Positions 35,902-44,818 of a stretch of 64,000 nucleotides of DNA are shown here, in pieces. The stretch comes from an uncultured archaeon. GTDB taxonomy: Archaea > Halobacteriota > Methanosarcinia > Methanosarcinales > Methanoperedenaceae. The position numbers and the translations under genes are program-made. The stretch spans positions 1 through 64,000 of the forward strand of contig CABMIB010000074.1 in NCBI GenBank assembly GCA_902386135.1, written 5' to 3'. Below the pieces are notes generated by a model. It did no database searches. It saw only the letters and a list, made by a program, of their open reading frames with translations, and was not told the origin of the DNA. The first letter of the stretch is position 1. Each line of letters opens with the position of its first letter.

Positions 35902-36336
35902 TTTCTTTCTCCTTGATATCCTTGAAGACCCCGCAAATGCGAGGTCTGATGAACACTAATACGGAGGTTTTTTTACAAGTTGCGAACGTTGATGAACTGC
36001 TGTACTGTTCTTTTTAGACAGGTTCAGGTGTTCGCAGATAGGTCTTCAAAAATAGATTTTGACTTACATGCGCTTACGGGCATACGATAACCGCATTGGC
36101 CCTGCACTTCATCAAATCCGACTTTGATCGACTTCAACTTGCGTTATATTAACGCTTCGTACTTTGCACTTTAAAAGAGGAGGTAGTATATAAACGCTTT
36201 GGAGAGCTTGCCATAAAAGCCTCTCAAGTTGCGTACTGCATTTCTCTGGTAAGGAGCCGTTAGCCTGCATGAGAATCACACAGAAACATCAATAAACGAA
36301 CAGGATTATATGGTATATAAGAAGTGGGGTTTAGAA
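35902..36336. promoter_or_regulatory. Divergent promoter region between the ribosomal operon and the PHP gene
   Basis: No gene is supported here. Elements seen: a leader stem AGACCCCGCA/TGCGAGGTCT at 35926-35947 with one G-U pair; a TATA-containing palindrome GCGTTATATTAACGC at 36141-36155; a near-symmetric TATA element at 36187-36194 usable in either direction, preceded on the plus strand by AAAAGAGGAGG; and a motif at 36203-36242 repeated upstream of glnA. Transcription of the ribosomal operon from either TATA would give a leader of about 220-270 bases. Confidence 0.6.
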
Positions 36337-37227
36337 ATGCAGAAACTTGGGGTTGCAGATATACATACACATACGATGTATTCAGGGTTCGCCAGCTACT
36401 CGCATCTTTCATTCCCGGATTGCGTGACCACGCCCGGGAAATCTGTCAGGATTGCGCAGAAGCTGGGGCTGGATGTTCTCTGTATAACAGACCATGACAC
36501 GATCAAAGGCGCAATTGAAGCCCGGAAGTACGATAAGCAGTTAGTGGTGATCGGGGAAGAGATCTCATCGGAGAGCGGGGAAATAATAGGGCTGTTCCTC
36601 CAGGAAGCTGTAAAACCCGGCCTCGGAGCCGAGGAGACCATCGAAAAGATACACGAGCAGGATGGGATCACCATTGCTCCGCACCCTTTTAGCGAATATT
36701 GTCCCTCTGTGGGACAAATGCTCAATAAGCTGCGGCTGGACGGGGTTGAAGTATTCAATGCATTGCACAGGCATGGATACTCAAATGCTATTTCCTGTGA
36801 GCGCTGTAACGGAAATGCAAAGCTTGGAGGCAGTGATGCGCACGCCAGTTACATGATAGGGAATGGCTACACTATATTTAGTGGAGATTCCCAGGAAGAG
36901 CTAAGGGCTGCTATAAAAAAAAGACAGACATCGTATGGAGGGAGGGAGGCTTCTCTTGGCGATTTTATTAAATATAGCATGCGTGTGGCGTTTGAATCAT
37001 CAAAGATCCTACTGAATTTTAATAATGTAAAATGTCCGATGTCAGCCAGGATATCCAGGATGAGTAATTCACGCAAAATGCTGTATCTGCTGGGCGGCAT
37101 TGCATATGCATTTACGCCTTTGTCCGTAGCCGCGGCCCTTATTGGGGACAGGATGATAAAAAATAAAGGTCGCAGGATGTGGAGAGAACAGAACTTGCAG
37201 TCCCACCTTTTTAAAGAAATGAGATAA
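36337..37227 (+). CDS. PHP-domain metal-dependent phosphoesterase with C-terminal membrane patch
   Basis: 296 residues from ATG 36337. The PHP domain is clear: ADIHTHTMYSG at the N-terminus, LCITDHDTIKGA, a conserved EE in VVIGEEISS, IAPHPFS and GGSDAHA, which together make the three-metal site. Substrates in the family include nucleoside bisphosphates and phosphosugars. The last 60 residues hold one hydrophobic stretch (LYLLGGIAYAFTPLSVAAAL), unusual for the family and possibly a membrane anchor. It lies 30 bases upstream of the copper ATPase. Confidence 0.87.
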   Translation: MQKLGVADIHTHTMYSGFASYSHLSFPDCVTTPGKSVRIAQKLGLDVLCITDHDTIKGAIEARKYDKQLVVIGEEISSESGEIIGLFLQEAVKPGLGAEETIEKIHEQDGITIAPHPFSEYCPSVGQMLNKLRLDGVEVFNALHRHGYSNAISCERCNGNAKLGGSDAHASYMIGNGYTIFSGDSQEELRAAIKKRQTSYGGREASLGDFIKYSMRVAFESSKILLNFNNVKCPMSARISRMSNSRKMLYLLGGIAYAFTPLSVAAALIGDRMIKNKGRRMWREQNLQSHLFKEMR

Positions 37228-37257
37228 TAAGAGAAAGAACATAACCAGCCGGAGAAT

Positions 37258-39291
37258 ATGGATAGCGGAAAACATGATGCGCACAATATGCCTGTGGCGC
37301 CCCCTGTGAGTATGGCACACGAAAAAATGGCGGTAAACGACCATCTTGACCACCATGCCATGATGGTGGCTGATTTCAAAAAACGATTCTGGATATCGCT
37401 GGTTATTACCATACCGATCCTGATACTTTCCCCGGTAATCCAGAAGTGGTCGGGTATTGGTATAAGGTTCACGGGCGATTCTTATATCCTTTTTATCCTC
37501 TCCTCCGCCGTCTATTTCTACGGCGGCTCCCCGTTCCTGAAAGGGCTGTTCGACGAACTAAGATCAGCAAAGCCCGGCATGATGACGCTCGTGGCTACGG
37601 CGATCACCACGGCCTATGTTTACAGCAGCGCGGTCGTGTTCGGTTTGAAAGGCGAGGTATTTTTCTGGGAGCTTGCCACCCTTATCGACATAATGCTTCT
37701 CGGTCACTGGCTGGAAATGAGATCGGTCATGGGAGCCGGAAGGGCGCTTGAGGAGCTTGCGCGGCTCATGCCCCTTGAAGCACACAGGCTGATGCCTGAC
37801 GGCAGTGTAAAGAATGTGCCTTTAAATGAACTTAATATAGGCGACAGGGTCCTTGTAAAGCCCGGTGAGAAAATCCCTGCTGACGGCATGGTGGCAGAAG
37901 GAAAGAGTTCTGTTAATGAAGCAATGCTCACAGGCGAATCAAAACCAGTGCCCAAATCTCCCGGCGGCAAAGTCATTGGGGGCTCTATCAACGGCGAGGG
38001 CTCGATTACGGTTGAGGTTAAAAAGACCGGCAGCGACTCATTCCTTGCTCAGGTAATAGCGCTTGTTAAAGAGGCGCAGGAAAGTAAATCAAAAACCCAG
38101 GATTTAGCGAACCGGGCAGCATTCTGGCTTACGGTGATAGCACTCGCTGGTGGGGCGATAACGCTCCTTGTATGGCTTCTGCTATTGAACAAAGATCTTG
38201 CATTTGCTCTGGAGCGAACCGTAACCGTGATGGTAATTACCTGCCCCCATGCACTCGGGCTTGCGGTCCCTCTGGTTGTCGCGATCTCAACGACATTATC
38301 TGCAAAGAACGGTCTTTTGATAAGGAACAGGGCAGCCTTTGAGCGGGCAAGGAATATCCAGGCAGTAGTATTTGATAAAACGGGGACGCTTACCGAGGGG
38401 AAATTTGGCGTTACGGATATAATCCTGTTTAATGGCACTACAGGCGAAAGGGAACTTCTTAAGTATGCAGCATCCGTGGAAGCCCGCTCCGAGCATCCTA
38501 TCGCAAAAGGCATTGTCTCATCTTCAGAAGAGACTTTTCCTGTTGAGGGATTCAGGGCAATTCCGGGCAGGGGGGCAGAAGGGACAGTTAAAGGCAGGAA
38601 TGTAAAGGTCGTAAGCCCGGGTTACTTGAGGGAACAGAATATCCGGGCTGCAGACGAACGCATCGGGAAACTGGCTTCTCAGGGAAAGACGGTGGTATTT
38701 GTAATAATGGACGGGAAGTTAAAAGGCGCGATCGCGCTTGCCGATATCATCAGACCCGAATCGAAAAGAGCGGTCATGAAGCTCAAAGAGATGGGCATCA
38801 GATGTATGATGCTCACCGGAGATAACAGGCAGGTCGCGAAATGGGTTGCAGAAGAAACAGGCCTTGATGAATATTTCGCCGAGGTTCTGCCGCAGGAAAA
38901 GACGGCAAAGATAAAAGAGATACAGGCAAGGGGGCTTGTCGTTGCCATGACAGGCGATGGTGTGAACGATGCCCCTGCTCTTGCGCAGGCTGATGTGGGC
39001 ATAGCCATTGGCGCCGGGACAGATGTGGCTGTTGAGACCGCGGACATAATACTTGTAAGGAGCAATCCTCTTGATGTAGTTGCTGTTCTTGGTCTTGCAC
39101 GCGCAACGTATAGAAAGATGGTGCAGAATCTCGTATGGGCGACAGGATACAACGCCTTCGCCATTCCCCTTGCGGCAGGAGTTCTATATCAATCGGGCAT
39201 ACTCCTCACCCCTGCGATGGGTGCAGTGCTCATGTCTGTAAGTACTATGATTGTTGCTATAAATGCGAGGTTTTTAAGGGTAAAGAGGTAG
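37258..39291 (+). CDS. copB: CopB-type copper-translocating P-type ATPase
   Basis: A P1B-ATPase of 677 residues. It has a His/Met-rich N-terminus (HDAHNMPVAPP, HLDHHAMM) instead of a CxxC heavy-metal domain. The transmembrane ion motif is C329-P330-H331, as in CopB (P1B-3) rather than CPC as in CopA. Other motifs: TGES, the phosphorylated aspartate D373 in DKTGTLT, an HP dipeptide in SEHPIAKG, and GDGVNDAP near 567. It exports copper (Cu+ or Cu2+) across the cytoplasmic membrane. No copper regulator is adjacent. Confidence 0.93.
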   Translation: MDSGKHDAHNMPVAPPVSMAHEKMAVNDHLDHHAMMVADFKKRFWISLVITIPILILSPVIQKWSGIGIRFTGDSYILFILSSAVYFYGGSPFLKGLFDELRSAKPGMMTLVATAITTAYVYSSAVVFGLKGEVFFWELATLIDIMLLGHWLEMRSVMGAGRALEELARLMPLEAHRLMPDGSVKNVPLNELNIGDRVLVKPGEKIPADGMVAEGKSSVNEAMLTGESKPVPKSPGGKVIGGSINGEGSITVEVKKTGSDSFLAQVIALVKEAQESKSKTQDLANRAAFWLTVIALAGGAITLLVWLLLLNKDLAFALERTVTVMVITCPHALGLAVPLVVAISTTLSAKNGLLIRNRAAFERARNIQAVVFDKTGTLTEGKFGVTDIILFNGTTGERELLKYAASVEARSEHPIAKGIVSSSEETFPVEGFRAIPGRGAEGTVKGRNVKVVSPGYLREQNIRAADERIGKLASQGKTVVFVIMDGKLKGAIALADIIRPESKRAVMKLKEMGIRCMMLTGDNRQVAKWVAEETGLDEYFAEVLPQEKTAKIKEIQARGLVVAMTGDGVNDAPALAQADVGIAIGAGTDVAVETADIILVRSNPLDVVAVLGLARATYRKMVQNLVWATGYNAFAIPLAAGVLYQSGILLTPAMGAVLMSVSTMIVAINARFLRVKR

Positions 39292-39307
39292 GAGAGTATG
39301 AAAATAT

Positions 39308-39796
39308 TCAGAACTCCGGAAGTATCCTCTGGTACGGGTCATCTACCACGTCCTGAAGCACCTGGAATTGTTTCTTGATCCGCTTCATCAGGTTAGCCCT
39401 GAACCCGGGGTCGGGGAATAGGTACGCAGGGGGTTTTATGACCGTCATCTCTGTTAAATCAAACAGCCCGATATCTTTAATGTTAAGGGTGCTTTTTGAG
39501 AAATGTTTGGCTGCAAGATAGAAGTATTCGCACGTGCGCCCGTACGTCTCAAGGTATTCCAGAGCGGTTTTCGGGTTCACGTATGCTTCCCATTCTTTTA
39601 TCTCGATGCCAACAACGTAGAATCTCCGGGAGTTTTTGAAGATCGCAATTATGTCCGCCAGGTTACATACGCTCTTCCGGCACAGGAAGGGTTTGATATA
39701 CATCTCGCACGTATGGAAGACAGGTGTGCCGTGCTGGTGGATAGCATCGACTATCTGATGGGAGTTTATAGTGGCTCCGAAGCTTGAGAACTTCAT
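39308..39796 (-). CDS. Hypothetical protein, possible PD-(D/E)xK nuclease fold
   Basis: A 162-residue protein I do not recognise by name. The arrangement CNLADIIAIFKNSRRFYVVG followed by IEIKEW (Asp, then E-x-K on the next strand), then a helix and YGRTCEYFYLAAKHF, fits the core of PD-(D/E)xK nucleases of the MmcB/VRR kind. The prediction rests on pattern only. It converges with the copper ATPase, with 16 bases between the stops. Confidence 0.6.
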   Translation of the reverse strand: MKFSSFGATINSHQIVDAIHQHGTPVFHTCEMYIKPFLCRKSVCNLADIIAIFKNSRRFYVVGIEIKEWEAYVNPKTALEYLETYGRTCEYFYLAAKHFSKSTLNIKDIGLFDLTEMTVIKPPAYLFPDPGFRANLMKRIKKQFQVLQDVVDDPYQRILPEF

Positions 39797-39859
39797 CGCC
39801 TGTCAGCACGCAGTATTATGGTAAAAATGTTAGGTAAGCGGGGTGGGAAAGTGTTCTTC

Positions 39860-40708
39860 CTATCCCAGCGGTCTTGGCTGCTTATGCCCGGGCAGAACAG
39901 GCAGTTTCATGGTGTTCACAAGGACGGATGAGTCAACTTCCTTTGCTCTCTCGCATAGCAATTCTTTCCCCTTCTGCGTTATCGCGAACAAGGGAACGGA
40001 GGTGCCGACCTGAAGTATGGGTTTCACAAGGTCGCGTACCGTCCTTGAGGCGCATCCTGTGACTATGTCCATCGCCCCGATAAGCTCCTTTGCTTCACCG
40101 CATTGTATCCCTGTAAGATGAGCCCCGACCAGGATTAGATTAATATTTCGTTCTCTCTCGATGTTGCGAAGTTCCTTTGCATCGTGCGAGTTCACAACGC
40201 TGACCGCGATGTTCCTGTATCCCAGGTCGCAGGCTTTTTTGAGCCCTCCCGCCTGGTCTATCCTTGCGGTCTCTTTATCAAGCACAATGCCTCCCCGTAC
40301 CTCAATTCCGGCTATTATCTCAGGTATCGGCTCGGTCTCAATAAGCCCTGACATGAGAGCGCCCATACCCTGCACAAGTTCAGGGTTGTTCGTGATCACC
40401 GTGCCTGCGCCGTCGCATACCGTAATCGTGGTATCGATGATGCCGCGGCGCAGAGCTGTCATCATGATCTCACTTGCGCCGAAATTAACAAAAACGCCGT
40501 GGTCAAACCTCCTTTGCGGGGTGAACATCCCGATCTCCCGGATACGGTATTCCATGTTCTTCCTTGCTTCCTCCGCCGTGAGCCGCAAAACACCGGCGAC
40601 CTTATTGAACACGGGGCACCAGTCGGCTGCAGGTTCGCCCACCTCTACGACCTTACCGTCCCTGACCACTACCCGCGTTTTCCCGAACAGTTCCATTACA
40701 TGGGGCAT
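39860..40708 (-). CDS. Methanogenesis marker protein 8 (DUF2099)
   Basis: 282 residues matching the DUF2099/marker 8 family, which is confined to organisms with methyl-coenzyme M reductase metabolism. Typical segments are FDHGVFVNFGASEIMMTALR and VTGCASRTVRDLVKP. The function is unknown. Conserved cysteines (C31 in DWCPVF, and in TVCDGAG, QCGEA, TGCASR) suggest a metal or cluster site. It directly follows the 112-residue gene with one base between, so both are probably co-expressed. Confidence 0.9.
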   Translation of the reverse strand: MPHVMELFGKTRVVVRDGKVVEVGEPAADWCPVFNKVAGVLRLTAEEARKNMEYRIREIGMFTPQRRFDHGVFVNFGASEIMMTALRRGIIDTTITVCDGAGTVITNNPELVQGMGALMSGLIETEPIPEIIAGIEVRGGIVLDKETARIDQAGGLKKACDLGYRNIAVSVVNSHDAKELRNIERERNINLILVGAHLTGIQCGEAKELIGAMDIVTGCASRTVRDLVKPILQVGTSVPLFAITQKGKELLCERAKEVDSSVLVNTMKLPVLPGHKQPRPLG

Positions 40709-41047
40709 TCAATCACCTGCGAACTCATAGAGTTCAAGAAGTTCGGCCGCTTTCACCTTTGAGAGCCGCGCGCTTACTACTTCAGCAAGGGCGTCAACAT
40801 GCTCTTTCTTGACGCAGTGAAGGCTTTCCATGCCTTCGAATACCAGGCTGACAAGATAATTCAGTTCACTGTCAGATAGTTTCAGGAGACGTTCCCTGAA
40901 ATCTCCGGAAGATTTAGAGATATGCTGGGATACGGGCGGAAGTACTGACCTGAATTCATGCCCTGAATGCGCACACGTCGGATCGGCCAGTTCCGGTGCA
41001 AGCTTTTTGAGAATCAGTAGGTCATCGGTGCTCAATTTTCGTGCCAT
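40709..41047 (-). CDS. Conserved small protein upstream of marker 8
   Basis: A 112-residue, mostly helical protein that I cannot assign to a named family. CAHSGHEFRSVLPPVSQHIS near residue 25 holds a Cys and His residues. The C-terminal part (LNYLVSLVFEGMESLHCVKKEHV) is regular helix. No membrane segment. Its stop is directly adjacent to the marker 8 start, suggesting a functional link in MCR-associated biology (inference). Confidence 0.7.
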   Translation of the reverse strand: MARKLSTDDLLILKKLAPELADPTCAHSGHEFRSVLPPVSQHISKSSGDFRERLLKLSDSELNYLVSLVFEGMESLHCVKKEHVDALAEVVSARLSKVKAAELLELYEFAGD

Positions 41048-41156
41048 TATCAGCTCATTTGTTCCTGTCTATAATAAATTTCTCTACGTGCCGGATGCAT
41101 CAAAAAATCTAAATCTATATATATCCAAAAGTAGATTGAGCAATAGAGGTGTACTA

Positions 41157-41474
41157 ATGGAAGTTAAAGATATCGGGCTGGCTGCGGTGATGATAATTTC
41201 TTCGATGGTAATAACGTATAAATGGCTTACCCGCCTCGGGGATTCCGATCCGGTCATTATCATATCCTCTATGCTGCTTGTAGGTTCTCTTGCGATTATG
41301 ATAATATTGCTCGACGCCAGGCTGCGGAGCCTTGAAGAGGCTCTCGACTCAAAAGAACGCTCGATAAGGATAAATATCAAAGGCGTTGAGGAGAACCTTG
41401 AAAACAAGATGGAAGAATTATCTAAAAATACAACCAGTACAATAGGCGAGTTCTCTAAGAGGTTATATCGCTGA
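41157..41474 (+). CDS. Small membrane protein with coiled-coil tail
   Basis: 105 residues from ATG 41157. Two hydrophobic segments (about 7-25 and 36-54) precede a charged helix (LRSLEEALDSKERSIRINIK then a heptad-like stretch), likely a coiled coil in the cytoplasm. A TATA-like ATCTATATATATCC lies about 37-50 bases upstream. The upstream start at 41007 lies in the opposite gene and was not used. No family recognised. Confidence 0.65.
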   Translation: MEVKDIGLAAVMIISSMVITYKWLTRLGDSDPVIIISSMLLVGSLAIMIILLDARLRSLEEALDSKERSIRINIKGVEENLENKMEELSKNTTSTIGEFSKRLYR

Positions 41475-41757
41475 GAGCATCTTTTGCCATATCCGTTATT
41501 TGCTCCATTACCCCTCTTGCCTCATCAGTATTGCGGATTCTCCTGATATCCACCCTGCCGCTCTGGTATATCATCACGCTTCTTCCTTCAAGCTCGAACC
41601 GTGCCACGCCAAGCCGCACAGAACATTTCAACTCTTTTACATCAGTGCCGCGCAGGATATCACATAGCTTCCCGATATCCACTTTTTTTCCGAGATGGCA
41701 CTCTGCGATATAGCGGGTGGGGTCTTCGATGCAGGGGCGTGACAGGCGTATATCCAT
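41455..41757 (-). CDS. Conserved hypothetical protein, remotely TBP-half-like
   Basis: 100 residues, no known family name. RFELEGRSVMIYQSGRVDIR followed by an EEA-type helix recalls half a TATA-binding-protein repeat (sheet strands with LIFSSGK-type sequence then a helix). This is a weak pattern match. It contains three cysteines. It converges on, and overlaps by 20 bases, the membrane protein gene. The IS element is inserted 47 bases upstream of its start. Confidence 0.55.
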   Translation of the reverse strand: MDIRLSRPCIEDPTRYIAECHLGKKVDIGKLCDILRGTDVKELKCSVRLGVARFELEGRSVMIYQSGRVDIRRIRNTDEARGVMEQITDMAKDALSDITS

Positions 41758-41799
41758 GGGGGTTAGAAAGGGATACGATGATTAAAGGTTTTTCATAAC

Positions 41800-41804
41800 G
41801 TTTA
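41800..41804. repeat. Target site duplication GTTTA (left copy)
   Basis: GTTTA directly flanks the left inverted repeat of the insertion sequence. The same five bases lie at 43169-43173 on the right. Confidence 0.85.
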
Positions 41805-43168
41805 CAGTACTTCCGTAAGTAATCATTAGTTTTTAAATTTTTATTGTAAATTTGCAGTTTGGCTCTCCTTTCTGAAAAATACAGCTTGATTCAGGAATAA
41901 TAGGGCTATGTTTATGGGGTTTTTAATAAAAAATCGATAGCTTACGCTGTTCTGATTTCCGGTCGAATCTGCAATTAATTCTTTATTGATAATATCGCTA
42001 AGATAGATTCCGATGTAGAGTTTCATAATTCGTGTTGTTATTTTTTGTGTTCCCAGTTCAATTCCATGTTCACGACAATATATCAGGTTGCATAGCAGCC
42101 AAAAGTTATACAAAATTACGGAAACCATGAAGTAGAGCACCCGAATAACATAGCATTCTGTTGTAGTAATTGCTAGAAAATCTTTTTTTACACGGTATCC
42201 TGTTTCTATCCCCCATCTTTTTCTATACATTTCTGCAATGCTTTTTATATCATCTTTATATACAATTTCAAAATTGGTTGCGAACGTGTAATATTCTTTG
42301 TCTTTTTCATCATACTTTACCATCAGATTGAATGTGGCGTTCTTCTTTCCCGACCGCATAGTATATTTTAGAAAATAGGTTGTTTCATTGGAATTATCCT
42401 TTAAAATCTGCTTTATTGTATCGTTTTTAACGGCAGGCATGATATATTTGAGTTTCAAGCTCTCAAGAGCTTTTATCACATCTACAGAAAAGAATCCGCG
42501 ATCAAGAAGCACATATTTAACGTGCACATATTTCATGGCATGTTGCAGTAAATCAGTGACTATAGTTGCGTTATTATTTGAAAGCGGTGTTAATGGTATT
42601 GCTTTTAATGTAAACCTCTGGTTTTTCTCGACTATGTCAATGGTTGCATATTTATAACAATAAGAAGTCCCATTTTTGTGTTTACAGCCCATTATGAAAG
42701 GATTATTCACTTCTCCGTAATATGGAATCTCATGAATATCTATGGCTACGGCAACGCATTTTATGCTCCCAAAAAGCCTTCTTTTCTCGGCCATTTGGTA
42801 CGATGAATTAACGACTTGCTCTAATTGATATCGAAGCTCTTTTAGGTTTTGTCTTTCAATGTGATAAAAAACAGTATCCGCTGAAGGAATATCTATCTTA
42901 TTTTTAACAGTTTTCAATTCAATGACGGAACTTTCAATCGAAGTAGTATTTATCGATGCTGTCAGGATCAGATTGAAAATATCTTCCTGATGATACCTTG
43001 AATTGATACCAATTTTAAGGTCAATATGCCTATCCAACTCCCGAAAAGTATCTTTAAGTAATATCCCCACTAAATTATTCAATGCCCATCCCTTCTGAGT
43101 TTTTGTGTGCAAACTAAAACTTCAGTAGGGATGGCTATTATAACTTATCTACACCTGCGGAAGTACTG
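41805..43168 (-). mobile_element. Complete ISH3-type insertion sequence, 1364 bp
   Basis: Terminal inverted repeats: CAGTACTTCCGTAAGT at 41805-41820 and the complement of CAGTACTTCCGCAGGT at 43153-43168, 14 of 16 matching. They enclose one intact transposase gene and are flanked by perfect 5-bp duplications GTTTA. Length, repeat length and 5-bp duplication agree with the ISH3 group. The intact gene and perfect duplication indicate recent, probably still active, insertion. It lies between the 100-residue gene at 41455 and glnA, 14 bases upstream of the glnA TATA box. Confidence 0.93.
41841..43112 (-). CDS. ISH3-family DDE transposase
   Basis: A 423-residue IS4-superfamily transposase. Acidic positions are visible in AVAIDIHEIPYYG (first Asp), VLLDRGFFSVDVI (second Asp) and in the YREK-like block MYRKRWGIETGYRVKKDF (the Glu). 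The length is normal for ISH3. The frame is undisturbed. It lies 36 bases from the left end and 40 from the right end of the element. Confidence 0.92.
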   Translation of the reverse strand: MHTKTQKGWALNNLVGILLKDTFRELDRHIDLKIGINSRYHQEDIFNLILTASINTTSIESSVIELKTVKNKIDIPSADTVFYHIERQNLKELRYQLEQVVNSSYQMAEKRRLFGSIKCVAVAIDIHEIPYYGEVNNPFIMGCKHKNGTSYCYKYATIDIVEKNQRFTLKAIPLTPLSNNNATIVTDLLQHAMKYVHVKYVLLDRGFFSVDVIKALESLKLKYIMPAVKNDTIKQILKDNSNETTYFLKYTMRSGKKNATFNLMVKYDEKDKEYYTFATNFEIVYKDDIKSIAEMYRKRWGIETGYRVKKDFLAITTTECYVIRVLYFMVSVILYNFWLLCNLIYCREHGIELGTQKITTRIMKLYIGIYLSDIINKELIADSTGNQNSVSYRFFIKNPINIALLFLNQAVFFRKESQTANLQ

Positions 43169-43173
43169 GTTTA
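43169..43173. repeat. Target site duplication GTTTA (right copy)
   Basis: The right copy of the 5-bp duplication made by the insertion sequence. Removing the element and one copy restores a continuous sequence, CATAACGTTTAATAGAAAAC, leading into the glnA TATA box. Confidence 0.85.
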
Positions 43174-43348
43174 ATAGAAAACTATATAAGTAGGCAAACG
43201 GTAGCTTATGGTCGGTCTCGCAGAGCTTCCTTTGGATCGTCTCTCAAGTTGGGAATACATTGTAAACAGTTGATTCAAGCTATTAGCAAGCGAATCTAAG
43301 ATTCAAAAAGCTTTGCGCAGACCAATAAATTTGATAGGAGATAGGATA
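43174..43348 (+). promoter_or_regulatory. glnA: glnA promoter and leader, with motif shared with 36203-36242
   Basis: The TATA box TATATAAG lies at 43183-43190 with a BRE-like AGAAAAC before it. The long leader to the ATG at 43349 contains AGAGCTT at 43222-43228 and CTCTCAAGTTG at 43241-43251, repeated at nearly equal spacing upstream of the PHP gene. AGGAGATAGGATA before the ATG holds the ribosome-binding site. I found no GGAA-N6-TTCC NrpR operator. Confidence 0.6.
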
Positions 43349-44809
43349 ATGGCAACACCGACACCCGAAAAGCTTCTGGAATTTATTAAAGAAAAGAATG
43401 TAAAATGGGTAGACCTGCAATTCATGGATATCCCCGGCTATATCCAGCACATCACGATCCCCTCATATACTCTTAGAGAAGAGGACTTCACGGATGGCAT
43501 AGGAAAGCTGGACGGCTCTTCTATCAAGGGCTTTAAGTCCATATTCGAGTCGGACATGAGGATGTTCCCGGACCCGAACACATGCGCGATTCTTCCCTGG
43601 ACCGATAACACCCCCCATAGAACACTTCGTCTCATCTGCGACCTCTACGACGCATTCGGAGGACCGCGCTTCACGCGCGACCCGAGGTACATTGCACAGA
43701 AGGCTGAGGAAGCGGTAAAAAAAGCGGGTTTTGACTTTTCGTACTGGGGGCCTGAACTTGAGTTCTTCGTGTTCGATTCATTCAAGCTTCTTCCAAGTTT
43801 CTCCACAGCACGCGATGCCTGGTCAGGCACAGGATACGAAATACAGTCCAAAGAAGCGCCGTGGTCCCAAACAAGCGGCATCAACCACCCGATCCGCTTT
43901 AAGGAAGGCTATTATCCTGCTCCGCCACAGGATACTCTCGTGGACCTGAGGAACGAGATAACAGGACAGCTTTACGATTATTTCAACATCATATGCGATG
44001 CGCACCACCACGAGGTAGCCACAGCAGGGCAGTGCGAGATCGATATGAAATACGACACCCTTACAAAGATGGCGGATAACGTGCTGACGTACAAGAACGT
44101 TGTCAAGAACGTGGCGTACAATATGAAAATGGTCGCCACTTTCATGCCAAAACCCATATTCGGGGACAACGCCTCTGGAATGCACATCCACCAGTCGCTC
44201 TGGAAAGGGATGAACGGGAAATCACGCAATACTTTCTATGACCCCGATGATGAATACGCTGAAATATCGCAGACCTGCCGCTACTACATAGGCGGTCTCA
44301 TGGAGCACTCAAGGGCTCTTTGCGCCATCACATCGCCGACAACGAACTCATACAAGAGGCTTGTGCCCGGATACGAGGCGCCTGTTTATATCGCGTGGAG
44401 CAAGCGCAACAGGTCAGCAAGCATAAGGGTGCCTGTATACGAGAAAGGCAAGGAAGCTCCCAAGAGGATAGAGTTCAGGCCGCCCGATACCAGCTGCAAC
44501 ATCTATTATGCCTTTGCCGCGCTCACAGCAGCAGGGCTTGACGGCATTAAGAAAAAGATGGATCCGGGGAACCCGTGCGATGAGAACATCTACCACCTCA
44601 CTGCCGAGAGAAGGCGTGAGATGGGCATCAAGGAATGTCCGGGTTCGCTGCAGGAGGCACTTAATGAACTGGAATCGGACAGGAAGTTCCTTGAATCGAT
44701 ATTCCCGAAAGATGCCATCGATATGTGGATAGAGCTAAAATCCGAGGAATACAAGCAAAACTCAATAAGACCCACGCCTTTTGAGTTTTATCAATATTTC
44801 GATATTTAA
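43349..44809 (+). CDS. glnA: Glutamine synthetase type I, first copy
   Basis: 486 residues from ATG 43349 (MATPTPEKLLEFI), chosen for its ribosome-binding site. It condenses ammonia and glutamate with ATP. Motifs: LDGSSIKGF, the metal-binding glutamates in GPELEFFVF, the HHHEVATAGQCEID segment, the ATP-binding KPIFGDNASGMHIHQSLW and the glutamate-binding EFRPPDTSCN. It is longer than the second copy and differs in many positions, so the two are paralogues of different subtypes, not a recent duplicate. The IS element lies just upstream of its promoter. Confidence 0.94.
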   Translation: MATPTPEKLLEFIKEKNVKWVDLQFMDIPGYIQHITIPSYTLREEDFTDGIGKLDGSSIKGFKSIFESDMRMFPDPNTCAILPWTDNTPHRTLRLICDLYDAFGGPRFTRDPRYIAQKAEEAVKKAGFDFSYWGPELEFFVFDSFKLLPSFSTARDAWSGTGYEIQSKEAPWSQTSGINHPIRFKEGYYPAPPQDTLVDLRNEITGQLYDYFNIICDAHHHEVATAGQCEIDMKYDTLTKMADNVLTYKNVVKNVAYNMKMVATFMPKPIFGDNASGMHIHQSLWKGMNGKSRNTFYDPDDEYAEISQTCRYYIGGLMEHSRALCAITSPTTNSYKRLVPGYEAPVYIAWSKRNRSASIRVPVYEKGKEAPKRIEFRPPDTSCNIYYAFAALTAAGLDGIKKKMDPGNPCDENIYHLTAERRREMGIKECPGSLQEALNELESDRKFLESIFPKDAIDMWIELKSEEYKQNSIRPTPFEFYQYFDI

Positions 44810-44818
44810 TTTCGGTCA

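Noticed and set aside
36195-36300. An unannotated tRNA or 7S-type RNA in the divergent promoter region
   Set aside because: No cloverleaf, no GGTTCRA T-loop and no long complementary arms were found. Only the short motif shared with the glnA leader remains.
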